This document shows, in pieces, positions 45,082 through 57,600 of a DNA stretch of 64,000 bases. The first letter of the stretch is position 1, and each line of letters starts with the position of its first letter. The position numbers and the translations under genes were made by a program. The stretch spans positions 18,352,838 through 18,416,837 of the forward strand of contig NC_081547.1 of assembly GCF_901000735.1 (NCBI RefSeq). Direction: 5' to 3'. This DNA comes from Corylus avellana. Lineage: Eukaryota > Streptophyta > Magnoliopsida > Fagales > Betulaceae. The notes beneath the pieces were generated by a model that was not told the DNA's origin, did not search any database, and saw nothing but the letters and a program-made list of their open reading frames with translations.

Positions 45082-48000
45082 GGTGTTTCTTAATCCCATT
45101 GTAGCTACATGCTCTTTGAATTTATCCAAAGACAATCCTTTGGTCATAGGATCGGCCACCATCTCTGTTGAGGGAACAAATTCAACTTTTATTTTTCCTC
45201 TTTCCACTATATCTTGAATATAGATGTAATTTACATTAATACGTTTGTCTTTGGAGTACCGTGCTCAACTTTTTATTAAAGAGATAGCAAACTTGTTGTA
45301 GCAAAACATATTGACTCGTTTACTGTTTAAACCTAAATTTAAGCTTTCTACAAAACGTTTAATCCATACTGCATTACTTACCGCTGTGCTACATGATATA
45401 TATTCAGCTTCCATAGTGGATTTTGCAACTCAATTTTGTTTCTTACTCAAGCAAGAAACGGTTGTTCCACCAAACAAGAACACATTCCCACTTGATTTTT
45501 TATCGTCAACATCTCCAGCAAAATCTGTATCTATGAATCCTGTAATTTCTAGATCACTTATACCAAAACATAAGCCCATGTTTTTAGTACCTTGCAAATA
45601 TCTGAATATACATTTTTCTGCTTGCCAATGTGTCTTCCTTAGATTAGATTGATATCTGCTTACTAATCCTACTACATGACAAATATCAGGTCTTGTACTT
45701 GTCATTGCATACACGAGATTACCCACTGCTTGGGCATAGGGGATATATTCCATTTCTTGAATCTCTGTCTCATTTTGAGGACACATTGTTTTACTTAAGT
45801 GCTAACCTTTCGAAGCAAGTGTACTTAAAGGTTTACATTTATTCATATTAAACCTCTTAAGTATATTTTCTATATATTTTTCTTGATCCAAATATAATGA
45901 ATTTAAATTTCTATTTCTAGAAATTCTTATTCTCAAGACATAAGTAGCAACGCCCATATCTTTTATTTCAAATATGGATGACAAAAAGTATTTTGTTTTA
46001 TTTATCATATCTGAACAATTACCAGTTAGTAATATATCGTCTACATATAATGATAATAATGTTAATTCATCATTCTCATTACATATGTAAACACAGTGAT
46101 CTAGTGGACTTACCTCAAAACCAATTTCTAGTATTGCTTGGTAAACTTTAAATATTATTGCCTCGAAGATTATTTAAGCCCATACAACGACCTTTTTAAT
46201 TTGTAGACTTTCTCTTCGTGTCCTTCGATCTAGAATCATTTAGGTTGTAGTATATATATCGCTTCTTTTAATTTTCCTTTGAGAAAAGCTGCCTTAACAT
46301 CCAATTGATATAATTCCAAATCCATTTTAGCTACAATGGACATGATTATCCTCATTGAGGCGAATTTTGCCATAGGTGAGTATGTGTCAATAAAGTCTAC
46401 ACCAGGTTGCTGAGTAAACCCATTATCCACCAATCTAGCTTTATTCTTGTCAAAGCTTCCATCAGCTTTAAATTTCTTTCTTAGAACCCACTTGCATCCA
46501 ATTGCTCTCCTTTGACTTGGTAAATCCCTAAGCTCCCACACATCATTTTTCTAGATTGATTCAAGCTCTTCATTCATAGGTTCAATCTATTTTTCAGTAT
46601 CATGACTAGTTACAGCTTCTTTGAAATTTGCTGAATTTTCTTGCAAATTTACATAATCTGTACTTTGTACATAATGATCATTGAGTGTAATTGATGGTCG
46701 TCTTTGTCTTTACTCCCACTGTTCTGATCATTTATATCCAAATGAGGTGCATCATTGGATTTTCTTTTGCTCCCACTGTTCTGAAGATCTGTGTTTTGTT
46801 CATTTTCTGTCAAAATGCCTTGTGGTGTTTGACACTCAAGATCTTCACCTTGTAAGAGTCTGATTTCATCCATGGGAGTAATCTAATTGGTATTTTCTAG
46901 AAATGCAGCATCCATGCTTTCTATTAATCACTTATCTGGATGGTAAAATCTATATCCACTACCATTTTCTATATATAATATAAATATGCATTCCCATGTT
47001 TTACTTCCTAACTTATCCCTTAAGGGTTTTGGAATAAGTACAGGTGTCTTACATCCCCATACTTTGAGGTTGTTAAAATATGGTTTTAGGCATGTCTAAC
47101 ACTCATAGGGTGTAAGAGGTTTTGTTTTAGTTTTAATTATGTTAAGAATATATGCTGCAGTGGATAAAGCCTCTCCCTAAAAATAGTTGGGTAACTCAGC
47201 ATATGCTATCATGGATCTTGTCATATCCATTAAAGTTATGTTCCTTCTTTTTGCAACCCCATTTTGTTGAGGCTTACAAGGCACTGTATATACATGTCTT
47301 ATTCAATTTTCTTTGCAAAAGGAATCCATGACTTCATATTCACCTCCCCTATCATTATTCAAGTTTTTAATGGACTTTCCCAATTGTTTTTCTACCTCTG
47401 ATTTGTATTCTTTAAACTTTTCAATAGCTTTAGATTTATGTTAGATGAGGTAGATATGTCCATATCTTGAATAATCATCCGTAAAAGTAATAAAGTATTC
47501 CATTACTCTATGTGTTTTAGTTCTTGAAGGTCCACATATATCAGAATGAATTACTTCCAATAACTATGATGATTTCTAAGGTTTTGAAAAAGATTTACTA
47601 ATCATTTTTCCATTAATACATGCATGATTCACATGTATTAAAATCTTCAGAATTAATTTTAGGTAGTAATCCACTCTTGCTCATTATTATCATTTTATTT
47701 GTGTTGGTGTGGCCTAATCTTAAATGCCATAAGAAAGAACTATCTTCAAACACATATAAATAATGTGAAATAGAAACTTTCTTATCAATTTTGAGTAAGT
47801 ACATATTATTATCTATTTTCACACCTTTAACAGATACATTCCCTATTCTAATATAAACAACCCCCCCCCCCCAGACTTAAACTTAATACTATCCTATGCT
47901 ATCTAATACGGGAAGAACATATATTAGATTTCTTTGGATAGTAGGCACATACAGAACATTATGTAAAACAACGACTGACCCTTTAACAGAAATCTTATAT

Positions 48001-49582
48001 TTTCCTTCGCCCAGCACATCACTGTTTGTGTTGTTATCCATGTATACTTTGTGTTCTCTGACTGCTTTCTTCATGAAATCTACGAAGAATTCTCGGTCTC
48101 TTGTGATATGTTTGGTTGCTACTCAGTCGATCCACCAAGAATTTGTAGTTGGTTCTGCCATCATCACTTCAATAATGACCATAGCTATTGCTTTATGTTT
48201 CTTGTCACCATTGTTTTTCAAACAATTCACCTTGAAATGTCTCATTTTACCACATTTGAAACATGCTGATGCAGCGTGACTTAGTAGGCTGCAGCGGAAA
48301 ACAAAAATAAAGCAGCGGATAACTAATTCTAGATCTTGAGTCTATCAATAATCTAAGAATTCTTCTAAAAAACAATAGATACTCTCTAAGTTTAAAGGAA
48401 AAGAGGAATAAACTCAACTCTGAGTATTCTCAGTAATCAAAATCAATAATAATCAACAACTGAATTGCTAAAGGCTATAAGCATATATTTATAACCCAAG
48501 ACTCCTAATTCTAAAATAACAATGAAATAAAGTTGGTTTAGAAGTCTATGAAAGAAGATTAAACCAAATAGAAGACTAATAAAGAACCTAATCTGATCTG
48601 AACAACTTAAAGATAAGATAAAATAACAACTAACAAAGAAACCTAGTTTAAAACAAAAGATTAAAACTAAGATAAGTGTGTCTGATGTCTCTTTTGCGGA
48701 ACAGATATGCCTGAGTGCGCTCGATCGCAACTACAGGGGCGATCGATCGCACAAACAAGGGCCTGATGCGCAAGTGTCTGGAAGTGCGCTCGATCGCACT
48801 TCCAGGGAACCTGTGATCTGCATCACATGCTCATTTGATTTTGTTTTTACCTTCAGCTTACCCTTCCACTTATTCTTGAACTTTTTAGGCTTGCCTTTAA
48901 ATGTTGGAGCACATAAAGTCTGAGCTTTGATTTGGGCCAGCATGAGGTTGCTGGATTGCCCTTCTCTCCTTCTTCTTTTCATCCTTTCTTCTTCTAACAC
49001 GAGCAACACTGGTAGGGAAATCATGGATATATCTTTTCCACTATGGGTCAACGAGGTTATCACATGTTCCCAAGACAGAGGAAGACCATTTAGTATTATA
49101 GTTACTTGCATTTTGTCGGATATTGGATGACCAACAGATGCAAGTTCTTTTGCATTTAGTTCCATTTGATTCACAAAGTCACCCACATAGTCTTCCTCAC
49201 TCATACGTACAATATTATATTTGTCCAATAATAGATGTATGTGAGTATCCGACCTAGGACGATACTTTTTTTCTAGTACTTCCATAATGTTCTTAGTTGT
49301 CTCATATCATTCAAAGAGAGTGATGATATTATCTTTCATGCTATGGAGAAGAATGGCCCTTGCCATTAGGTCATCTTCCATCCATTTTTCTTTTTTCTTG
49401 ATGGCATCATCATCTTTTTGGTCTTCTACTTTGGGTCTATTTGTTGTGAGAGTGTACAAAATTCTCTCATGCGTCAATACATAAGAGATGTGATGTTTCC
49501 ATATTCTAAAATTGATTCCATTAAGGCTTTCAACCTTCGAGGTGCTACTTTTAATAGCCATTTTAAAATATGGATCCAACAA
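45082..49582 (-). pseudogene. Ty1/copia gag-pol remnant (element G)
   Basis: On the - strand, in order: gag (49582-48731; LNGINFRIWKHHISYVL, then LNGLPLSWEHVITSL), interrupted by a solo LTR (48267-48825); zinc knuckle CFKCGKMRHFKVNC (CX2CX4HX4C, about 48260-48220); protease region with WWID in place of the usual W-DSGA (about 48130); pre-integrase WHLRLGHTN (47730); integrase (47600-46900); reverse transcriptase (CKWVLRKKFKADG, QLDVKAAFLKG; 46541-45802); RNase H (YAQAVGNLVYAMTSTRPDI; 45786-45082), ending HVATMGLRNT. Many stops (for example after LFE at about 49308) and frameshifts kill it. Gene order integrase before reverse transcriptase defines copia. Confidence 0.9.
48267..48825 (-). repeat. 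Solo LTR with 5-bp target duplication CATGC
   Basis: 559 bp, bounded by TGATGCAG and CTGCATCA (8-bp inverted ends) and flanked by CATGC at 48262-48266 and 48826-48830. On the - strand a CGATCG word array lies just inside the start (48714-48806) and a TATA box (TTATAAATATA) at about 48485-48493. It sits in the gag of element G just before the zinc knuckle. Solo LTRs arise by recombination between the two LTRs of one element. Confidence 0.85.
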
Positions 49583-49599
49583 TCTAATACAAATATTTA

Positions 49600-50657
49600 T
49601 TTACAATAACTGTAATATATTTAATATTAATTACAACACACCAACATAAAAAATTAAAAATGTGTTTCTAACTTATTACAAACCAGCAAATAATAATAAA
49701 TAAATAACTTTATTATTATTTTTATATTATGAGATCACTCGTCTCTAAGATAAGTCAATCTTGCCTAATAATTATTCATATAGGCCCTGTAGTACGGGAG
49801 GTTTGAATTTGGTGGCATAAATTGATCACCTTTATATCAATTGTTGCTCATCGGCCACGAGTCCCTCAAATTTTGCACAACTGTGCTTGCAATCCTCAAA
49901 GGATGTGGACCCCTCAAGCGTCTATCACTTGAAATTTCTGATTGAGCCAAATTTGGTAGAATGAATTCCACTTCCTCATGTTGCCTTGGTGACAATCAAC
50001 ACGGTCGAACAAACCTCATTTTGTGTGCCTTTGACCTTGATAAGAAGATCCACCCCTTTCCTAATGTGGCTTAGAATAATTTCTTTGGAAATTGTAGTTT
50101 GAAAACCCTGCAATACTCTTCCCCCTCAAATTAGCTCTCTAATAGCTTGGAAATGAGTTAAATCGGGGATGAAATGAGTGAGAACGGGCAAAAAAACTAC
50201 CTTAGGGCCGAAAAATGGTGGTTTTGGGGGTTCAGGTGAACCGAATCGTTTCGGACCAGACTGGCATGCGGCGGCTGGGCACGCCACGCGCCTATCACGC
50301 GCAGCTCAAGCCTGACGCGTGGAGCGGATCTGGGCTGGCGCGTGTCAGCCGTGACACGTGGGTCGGATTTGCCCTGCGGGTTGGATCTCATGTCAATATC
50401 GGTTTTGGTTTGGACCATGGGTAGTTGACTGGACCTAGGCTTGGGCCTTTTGTGCCATGGCTTGGGTCCCTAAAACCGATTTTCGGGATGTAAATTTTCA
50501 CTTTGGGTCGGATCGGGTTTTGAAAATCCAAAACGGCGTTGTCTTTGGTATTGTCCAAAACGTCGTGTCATTTTTTACGTGCCTGTTTGAGTGTACAAGG
50601 AGCGACGTCATTTCGATTCAAAATGGCGTCGTTCCAAATAGGGCTGAAAACATCCTC
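49600..50657 (+). repeat. LTR-like sequence ending at a primer-site-like motif
   Basis: The right part (50200-50657) is GC-rich with repeated AAAACGGCGT/AAAACGTCGT/AAATGGCGTCGTT words and ends ATCCTCAAT followed by TGGCATCAGAG (50660-50670), one base from the initiator-Met primer site. I infer the tail of a + strand LTR. Its start is not identified, and 49600-50200 is simply unassigned AT-rich DNA. Confidence 0.35.
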
Positions 50658-50689
50658 AATTGGCATCAGAGATTCTTCATCTTGGCGAC

Positions 50690-52540
50690 GGGATCTGCCT
50701 CGAGCTATAGTGTAATGAGCATTCATTATCAAGGACATCAATTTCATTTTTTTCACAAAATGATTTAAGAATATCACGGAAAGGCTTCTACTCTTCATTT
50801 CTCAACTTCTGAAGAAGTAATTTTGTAGTTGAAACTGCAGTCATAGCATTTAAAATGTCTTGAGAATTTTGTTGCAAAGCTTGGCAAAGAGAATTAGTAA
50901 ATCCTATAATCTCTTTCATCAAATGCAAGATCAAAACAAATTCAAATGAAGTTAATACCATATAAGCCGCCTCAGCATCACCACGTTGAGCATAGTTGAT
51001 TCCCTCATTTGAGATTCTCTCAAGAACTAAGCAAGTTGGACGAAACAATCTTATCAAGCTACAAACATATTCAAAATGAGAAGACCATCTAGTATCTCCA
51101 AGCCGTTGCAAAGTACCAATTTGGTTTGCCCCCCTTCTTACCTCAATTTCATTAGCAGCAGTCATACTTTCAATCTCAATTACTTGAAAAGATTGAAATT
51201 CATCATGGCGTTTTGAAGAACCAACAACAATATTGATAATAGAAGTCAAATGGACAAAGAGCTGATGAACATATTTTGCTTTTCTATGCTGCAACTGAAG
51301 CTAATTGTAGCTTATGAGCGAAGCAATGCACATAATATGCATGGGGACATTCTCTAAGAAATAAAGCTTGTATCTCATTCCATTCAACACGCATATTACG
51401 AGCTCCATCATATCTCTGACCTCGAATATTTTCAATTGGGAGGTCGTAATGAGAAAGAACATTACATATCTCGTTTTTTTAAATTAATGCAGTAGAATCT
51501 GTGACATGGACAATATGAAAGAATCTCTCCTTGATAAAACCATCTTTATCAACAGACCTTAAAATAATTGCCATTTGTTCCCTTTTTGACTTGTCTTGAA
51601 CTTCATCAACAAGAATGCAAAATTTGGCATCCCCAATATCTATAAAAATCATATCTCGCACTTTACTTGCAATGATATGCAAAATTTCTTTTTGAATTTT
51701 TGGTGATGTATATTTTGCATTCAGTGGAGCATTTTCCAATACAACTTCAACAATGTTATCATTATAAGTTGCTAAGAACTTTATCAATTCAATGTAGTTA
51801 CCTTGATTCTTTGAGTTTGAGCTTTCATCATGACCTCTGAATGCACATGCATGGAATGTGAGCCATCGAGCACTATCTATTGAGGTTTTGAGCCGCAACC
51901 GACTATTCTCCATTTCTTGTAATTATTGTTTTACAATTAACTTGCTAATATGGCATGAATTGTTCTTGAGATCATCACAACATTTCACAACAATTTTATG
52001 TGGTGAATTTGGATCTTTACACACATGTCCTATTAAAGGATAATTCACTCTATCGTTTACCTTTTTCCAATTGTTAAAACATTTCATTGTACAGGTATTT
52101 GATCCCGGACGGCCTGTCGATTGCTTAGCAAAAATATAACATGGATGACAAAATATGTCATTCTGTGAAGGTGAATACTCTAACCAAGTTGAATATGTCT
52201 TGAACCAAGAGGCTTAAAATCGACGACGATGATTATCCGGTCCTGAAGCTGGATATTTTGCACGTTTGGGTTGATATGGACCAGCTTTAAGATAAGCATG
52301 CCGCATTTCATCTTGTAAGTTTACAGAAAATTCTCTTATTTGGGGACGTAATCCTGGATCATGTTCCAAAGAGATAGCATTCATTTCTTCAGGTTGGATT
52401 CTTGGATATTTAGAAGGCTGCTCATCAATCACTAAAGCATTAAGATCTGTTGCTAATGGTCGATCTAACCGTGTATTAACCTCTGAATCGCTCGCATCTT
52501 TTTTCTTAAAGAATGAATCGATTATTTTTGGTTTGCCCAT
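50690..52540 (-). pseudogene. hAT-type transposase with TTF zinc finger (ZMYM1-like), truncated
   Basis: On the - strand: start MGKPKIIDSFFKKKD (52540), a linker, then the TTF/zinc-finger region (SWFKTYSTWLEYSP, FCHPCYIFAKQS, about 52205-52120), the DUF4371-like domain (WLTFHACAFRGHDES; FCILVDEVQDKSKREQM; IRGQRYDGARNMRVEWN, about 51890-51370), then TRWSSHFEYVCSLIR (about 51100) and a segment ending ARGRSRRQD at about 50690. This is the plant family often annotated as zinc finger MYM-type protein 1-like, a domesticated-looking but usually mobile hAT transposase. The C-terminal hAT dimerisation domain is missing. Stops near 51910, 51478 and 51297 plus a frameshift near 50740 make it dead. Confidence 0.8.
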
Positions 52541-53316
52541 ATTTTTCTATGCTGTAAGAAAAATTTATGGATCAATAATTAACTTGAAAAGTACATAGAA
52601 TTGGAAATATAAAATATTTGTTCGAATTTTTTACTCAAAATAGTTCTTATTAGCATCAACAACTGAAAAGAGTAACAAATAAGTTAATTAAATCAAATTC
52701 ATCAAATTACCAAAAGAAAAAAAATCAAAAACCAAAAATCAAAGTAACTATTAAAAATCTTCATCTAAGGACATCACAAACATATAAGAATTTAAACTAC
52801 TTGCGAAGTAAATTAAGTACAATTAATAGTGTTTAAGAAAAATGACTACTTTTCAGTGAATTAGTTATCTTGAGGGATTTCTTGAAAACAAACCAACCAC
52901 AATAAGGAGTTAGTCGAATGCTGCAAACCAATAAAAGCCAATAATTAATTAGAAGAAGAAATAATGGAACACAATAAAAAGAAGAAGTTTTCTTCCAAAT
53001 TGATTACTTTAAAAAAAAAAAAAAAAAAAATATTACCTTAATAGAATAAATTAAAAGAATTCAATCTAATTTTGAGGAGTTTTATCCATCTAAAATCAAG
53101 GAGTTGTATTTTACTTAGTACTTCAACTAAAAAAAGACATGTCTAATTCTCACACTACACAAATACTTTAAATACAACTACATTAATAAATTTCACGCCT
53201 ACCTCTTAACTTCCTTCCCATAGTACTACTATTTTAATCCAAACATAATTTATGCCAATTAAAAACGCCCTAAAGAAAAGTATGAACATGTCATTGCAAT
53301 TTATTTTTGTTTTATT
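52541..53316. other. Non-coding 5' region of the hAT element
   Basis: AT-rich with a poly-A tract near 53011-53029. No reading frame of note. Confidence 0.4.
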
Positions 53317-54512
53317 TGTTTGAATTATTTTATGACTATTAAAATTTAAACACTAAAGATTATCTTGAAAATTATTTGAAAAAGTATTAGATTGTTTAGA
53401 ATTAAATTCGTATTTTTTTTTTTCCAAAGCAATCTTCTTGAGAGTTCTACTATCAATTAAAGACTATTTCCTCATTCCTCAAACTCTTCATCTCAAGCTA
53501 AAATACAATTTTTTTTTTCCACCCCTAATCAACCTTCTACGATAAAAGAACTCTTTTATCAATTAAAGACTAAAAAAAAAGACAAAATTACTTTATCATC
53601 AACACACTTCACCCACCACGAATCACCTTTTCTTTTTTTCTTTTTTTTCTTTTTTTTTTAACTTCACCCACACGACTAACGCCCCACAGGGCCACAGACC
53701 AGTCCACAACCACAAATATTTTTTTCTTCTTTTTTTCTTATCTTTTTTTTTTTAAATTTTAAATTTTAAATTTTAAATTTTTGATTCTTGAACTTTGAGT
53801 CTTGACCTTATCTTTTAAGCCTCAAGTATCTTCTTTCATAGTAGTCTTCTTTCCTCCTCTTTCGGTCTTTCACGCAATCGGCACGCCTCAAGCCAAAAAG
53901 AAAAAAGTCTCACCGTTTCACAGTGTTTCTCTTCTCGCATGATCAAATTTCTTCCAAAAAAAAATAAAAAATGGTGTTTCAGGAAAGGCCCAAATCTCAA
54001 AGCATAATTCAGATTAAATTCTACAGAGAAGAGAGGAAACTCACGATGCACTACTATTGCCGCAGGTGGTGCGTGGACAGCCGACGGTGGATCTACAATA
54101 GATTAACAGTCAGACGGTGGATGTGAGACAAATTATGGTGTTCACTGTTCAGCCTCTCTCGGTATTTCTTCAACCACAAAAATTCTCTCTTTTTCTTGGG
54201 GTTGGGTGAGATTATGAGATAGAGTAAAATTTGAAATTTGTTTGAAACAAAAACTTTGCCCCCTTTCCCCTTGTGCAATGTGCGTATGTAAATTTTGATT
54301 GACACGATGGTATTGCCGATTGCGTGAAAAGGAAAGCAAAGAAATAATTTTTATTTTTTTATCATTTTTTTTAAAGGGTACATGGTTGTGACTTGTACTT
54401 TGTAAGGGGTTTATTATTATTAGTTTTTTTATTAATTTTTTTTTTGTAAATATATTTTTTTTTTGACATAGTAGTTTTTTCTCGACTTCTAGTATAATAG
54501 AGAAAGAAAAAA
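53317..54512 (+). repeat. Direct repeat of about 1.2 kb, copy 1
   Basis: Starts TTTGTTTGAATTATTT and ends AATAGAGAAAGAAAAAA against the gap. It matches 54613-55824 throughout, with scattered substitutions and homopolymer length differences. Confidence 0.9.
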
Positions 54513-54612
54513 NNNNNNNNNNNNNNNNNNNNNNNNNNNNNNNNNNNNNNNNNNNNNNNNNNNNNNNNNNNNNNNNNNNNNNNNNNNNNNNNNNNNNNNN
54601 NNNNNNNNNNNN
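54513..54612. other. Assembly gap (100 N)
   Basis: Exactly 100 Ns, a gap of unknown length lying precisely at the junction of two near-identical copies. Confidence 0.99.
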
Positions 54613-55824
54613 TTTGTTTGAATTATTTCATGGCTATTAAAAGTTAAACACTTAAGATTATCTTTAAAATTATTTGAAAAAGTATTAGATTGTTTAGAAT
54701 TAAATTTGTCTCTCTCTCTTTTTTTTTTTAGCTCCAAATCAATCTTCTTGAGAGTTCTACTATCAATTAAAGACTAAAAAAAAGTAAAGACTATTTCCTC
54801 ATTCCTCAAACTCTTCATCTCAAGCTAAAAGAAAAAGAAAAAAAGAAAAAAAATCCCTCCCCTAATCAACCTTCTAGAATAAATGAATTTTTTTTATCAA
54901 TTAAAGACTAAAGGGAAAAAAAAAAAAAAAAAATTGCTTTATTATCAACACACTTCACCCACCATGAATCACTTTTTTTTTTTTTTTTTTTTTTCACTTC
55001 ACCCACAAGACTAACGCCCCACAGGGCCACAGACCAGTCCACAACCACAAATATTTTTTTCTTATCTTTTTTTTTTTTTTTTTTAATTTTTAATTTTTGA
55101 TTCTTGAACTTTGAGTCTTGACCTTATCTTTTAAGCCTCAACTATCTTCTTTCATAGTAGTCTTCTTTCCCCCCTCTTTCGGTCTTTCACGCAATCGGCA
55201 CGCCTCAAGCCAAAAAGAAAAAAGTCTCACCGTTTCACAGTGTTTCTCTTCTCACATGATCAAATTTCTTCCAAAAAAAAAAATGGTGTTTCAGGAAAGC
55301 CCAAAATCTCAAAGCATAATTCAGATTAAATTCTACAGAGAAGAGAGGAAACTCACGATGCACTACTGCTACCGCAGGTGGTGCGTGGACAGCCGACGGT
55401 GGATCTACAATAGATTAACAGTCAGACGGTGGATGTGAGACAAATTATGGTGTTCACTGTTCAGCCTCTCTCGGTATTTCTTCAACCACAAAAATTCTCT
55501 CTTTTTCTTGGGGTTGTTTGAGATTATGAGATAGAGTAAAATTTGAAATTTGTTTGAAACAAAAACTTTGCCCCCTTTCCCCTTGTGCAATGTGCGTGTA
55601 TAAATTTTGATTGACACAATGGTATTGCCGAGTGCGTGAAAAGGAAAGCAAAGAAATAATTTTTATTTTTTTATCATTTTTTTTAAAGGGTACACGGTTG
55701 TGACTTGTACTTTGTAAGGGGTTTATTATTATTAGTTTTTTTATTAATTTTTTTTTTTTATAAATTTTTTTTTTTGACATAGTAGTTTTTTCTCGACTTC
55801 TAGTATAATAGAGAAAGAAAAAAC
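54613..55824 (+). repeat. Direct repeat of about 1.2 kb, copy 2
   Basis: Begins at the first base after the gap with the same TTTGTTTGAATTATTT and runs to AATAGAGAAAGAAAAAA, after which unique sequence follows. Confidence 0.9.
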
Positions 55825-56303
55825 TTGTAGAGGTTAATTTTCAAATTTTTCAAGGACCATTACACTGTAATTGTTATTTTTTATTTTATTTTATTTTATT
55901 TTTTAAAGGGTCTTCCAAATGTTTGGGGTTGCAATAGACCCCCCCCCACCTCCTAACTTGGGTCCGCCCTTAAAGACAACTTCAATAACCAGCACAACAC
56001 AAGTTAGCAATATTGAGAGATTCACAAAGAGCACAATACGTCTTTGAAAAAAGTATTCAACTATGATGTAGGGAGAGAGCACTCCCAAAGAAAGGCACCA
56101 AAAAAAAAAAAAAAACCCACTAAAATATGCAACACAACCTCTAGCCATGCTAATTAAAAATTGACAAACAAATCTTAATTGAAACTTCCAAAGTGCAAAA
56201 TCACTTCCAATGAAAATGGAAGGAGCACTTGGAATAGAAGTGGATCGTCCCTAAACAATGGGGATCATTGAACACACTCAAGACATGAGTTAAACCGAGG
56301 GAA

Positions 56304-56319
56304 CCCGCTCTAATACCAA
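56304..56319 (-). promoter_or_regulatory. Primer binding site
   Basis: On the - strand TTGGTATTAGAGCGGG, close to the initiator-Met primer site TGGTATCAGAGC. It adjoins the LTR that starts at 56321. Confidence 0.6.
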
Positions 56320-56320
56320 T

Positions 56321-57600
56321 TGAAAGAACAACTAGGATCATGTTCTACCCCCAAATTAAACGAATAAGCGATTTATATAACCAAAACAAATGCATAAGCA
56401 GTTTATATAAGAAAAATAAATAGCTATGCTTAATAATAAACCAACACAACAATAAAGAACATTCACACAACTACAACACAAGATTTGTTGACGAAGTGAA
56501 AAACCCTTTGAACACTTCAAAGGGAAAAACCATTCCAGGGTAGTCAAACCCGGGAAATCATTAAATGAAGATTCAGAGTTACAGAGTAGATGATACTCAC
56601 TCCCTGGAGGACCTCTAGACTTAGTAAGAACCACAACCATCACAGCTTGTCACCATCCTAAGCATCTTCACCGAGTGCATCTCCTTACCGATCCTTCGAT
56701 AGACTTTTTTGCGGTTGAGTGATGTGTATGGCGTGGTTTGAAATCAGCACAAAAACCCCAAGTAAGCGAGAAGGCACAAAGCCTTTTAGGCAGCCTTACT
56801 TGGTACAAACAACGATGAAGGGTATCACTTCCACAAGTTATAGTAGCAACCCTTTTTTCACCAGGAACCTCCAAACTCAGAAGAGCATAAATGGAAAATA
56901 GAGAGGTTCAAAGAGTTCTGCAGAAAAAACGACAGGTATTTATAGATCTGAAATTTTATTTCTTTCCGTCTTAACAGGGATTATCTTCGTTTTAACGGGA
57001 AGACCAAAATATGATATTTTGAACCATTCATATCATAACAGGAGTTAATCCTCGTTAACACAAAAAGAGTAAAAAGTATATCTAAATACTAGTCACGATC
57101 CCATCCTAACGAGACTTCTGACAAGAAACAGTAGCTTCAGCTTTGGTCTCGTTACATGTTATGTCCTGACGAGGTTCCTGACGAGGAAACAATAACGTCC
57201 CATTACATGTCCTGTTCTGATGGGACTCCTGACGAGGAACCAGTAACTTCCCGTTACATGTCCCATTCTAACGAGACTCCTGACGAGGAAATAGAAACTT
57301 CCTGTTACATGTCCCGTTCTGACACGGTTCCTGACGGAAAAATAGTAACTCCCCGTTACATGTCTTGTTCTGATGCCTCATCCAACAGGGAAGGCAAAGA
57401 ACTCTTACAAACATCCAATCTTCACCCCGACACTTGGAAAAGAATTAGAAATTACAAACAAATGTTTTTATCATTAAATAAGGTCAAACTAAACCTAAAA
57501 ATCTCCCCATTTGGCCATTTAATGACAAAACCCAAAACACCTCCAATCTTTATCCTGCCACAAGGGAAAGGAATTGGGAAATACAAACACATATTTTGAT
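56321..57600 (-). repeat. 5' LTR of a - strand retroelement with U3 tandem array
   Basis: The LTR ends (- strand) CTTTCA next to the primer site. A TATA box (CTATAAATACC) lies at 56936-56946 on the - strand, and a 51-bp tandem repeat (57130-57380) sits upstream of it. The outer boundary is uncertain (anywhere from 57600 to 57900). No coding part remains to its left. Confidence 0.5.
57130..57380. repeat. 51-bp tandem repeat, about five copies
   Basis: The unit contains CGTTACATGTCC, GTTCTGACGAG and TCCTGACGAGGAAA. Because 51 is divisible by three, the + strand shows an in-frame 17-residue repeat (PDEE...TS.YMS) in the reading frame at 57156-57599. I regard that frame as a by-product of the repeat, not a gene. 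Confidence 0.85.

Larger units (their letters stand above)
50690..55975 (-). mobile_element. hAT element carrying the TTF transposase, 5' end retained
   Basis: The transposase frame lies at the left; a long non-coding 5' region (52541-55900) follows. At 55951-55973 the - strand reads GGGCGGACCCAAGTTAGGAGG, resembling hAT Tip100-type terminal repeats. The left (3') end is lost at about 50690, where LTR-like DNA begins. The 5' region appears twice around an assembly gap. Extent inferred. Confidence 0.5.

Noticed and set aside
48268..48824. DNA transposon with 7-bp inverted ends and 7-bp duplication
   Set aside because: Shifting the boundary by one base gives TG...CA ends and a 5-bp duplication plus an internal TATA box, which fits a solo LTR much better.
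50215..50424. GC-rich frames on both strands as a host gene fragment
   Set aside because: They overlap on opposite strands, lack any family signature and lie in LTR-like sequence ending at a primer-site-like motif.
57156..57599. 147-codon frame on the + strand with a 17-residue repeat
   Set aside because: Explained by a 51-bp tandem repeat inside an LTR; the rest of the frame is featureless.
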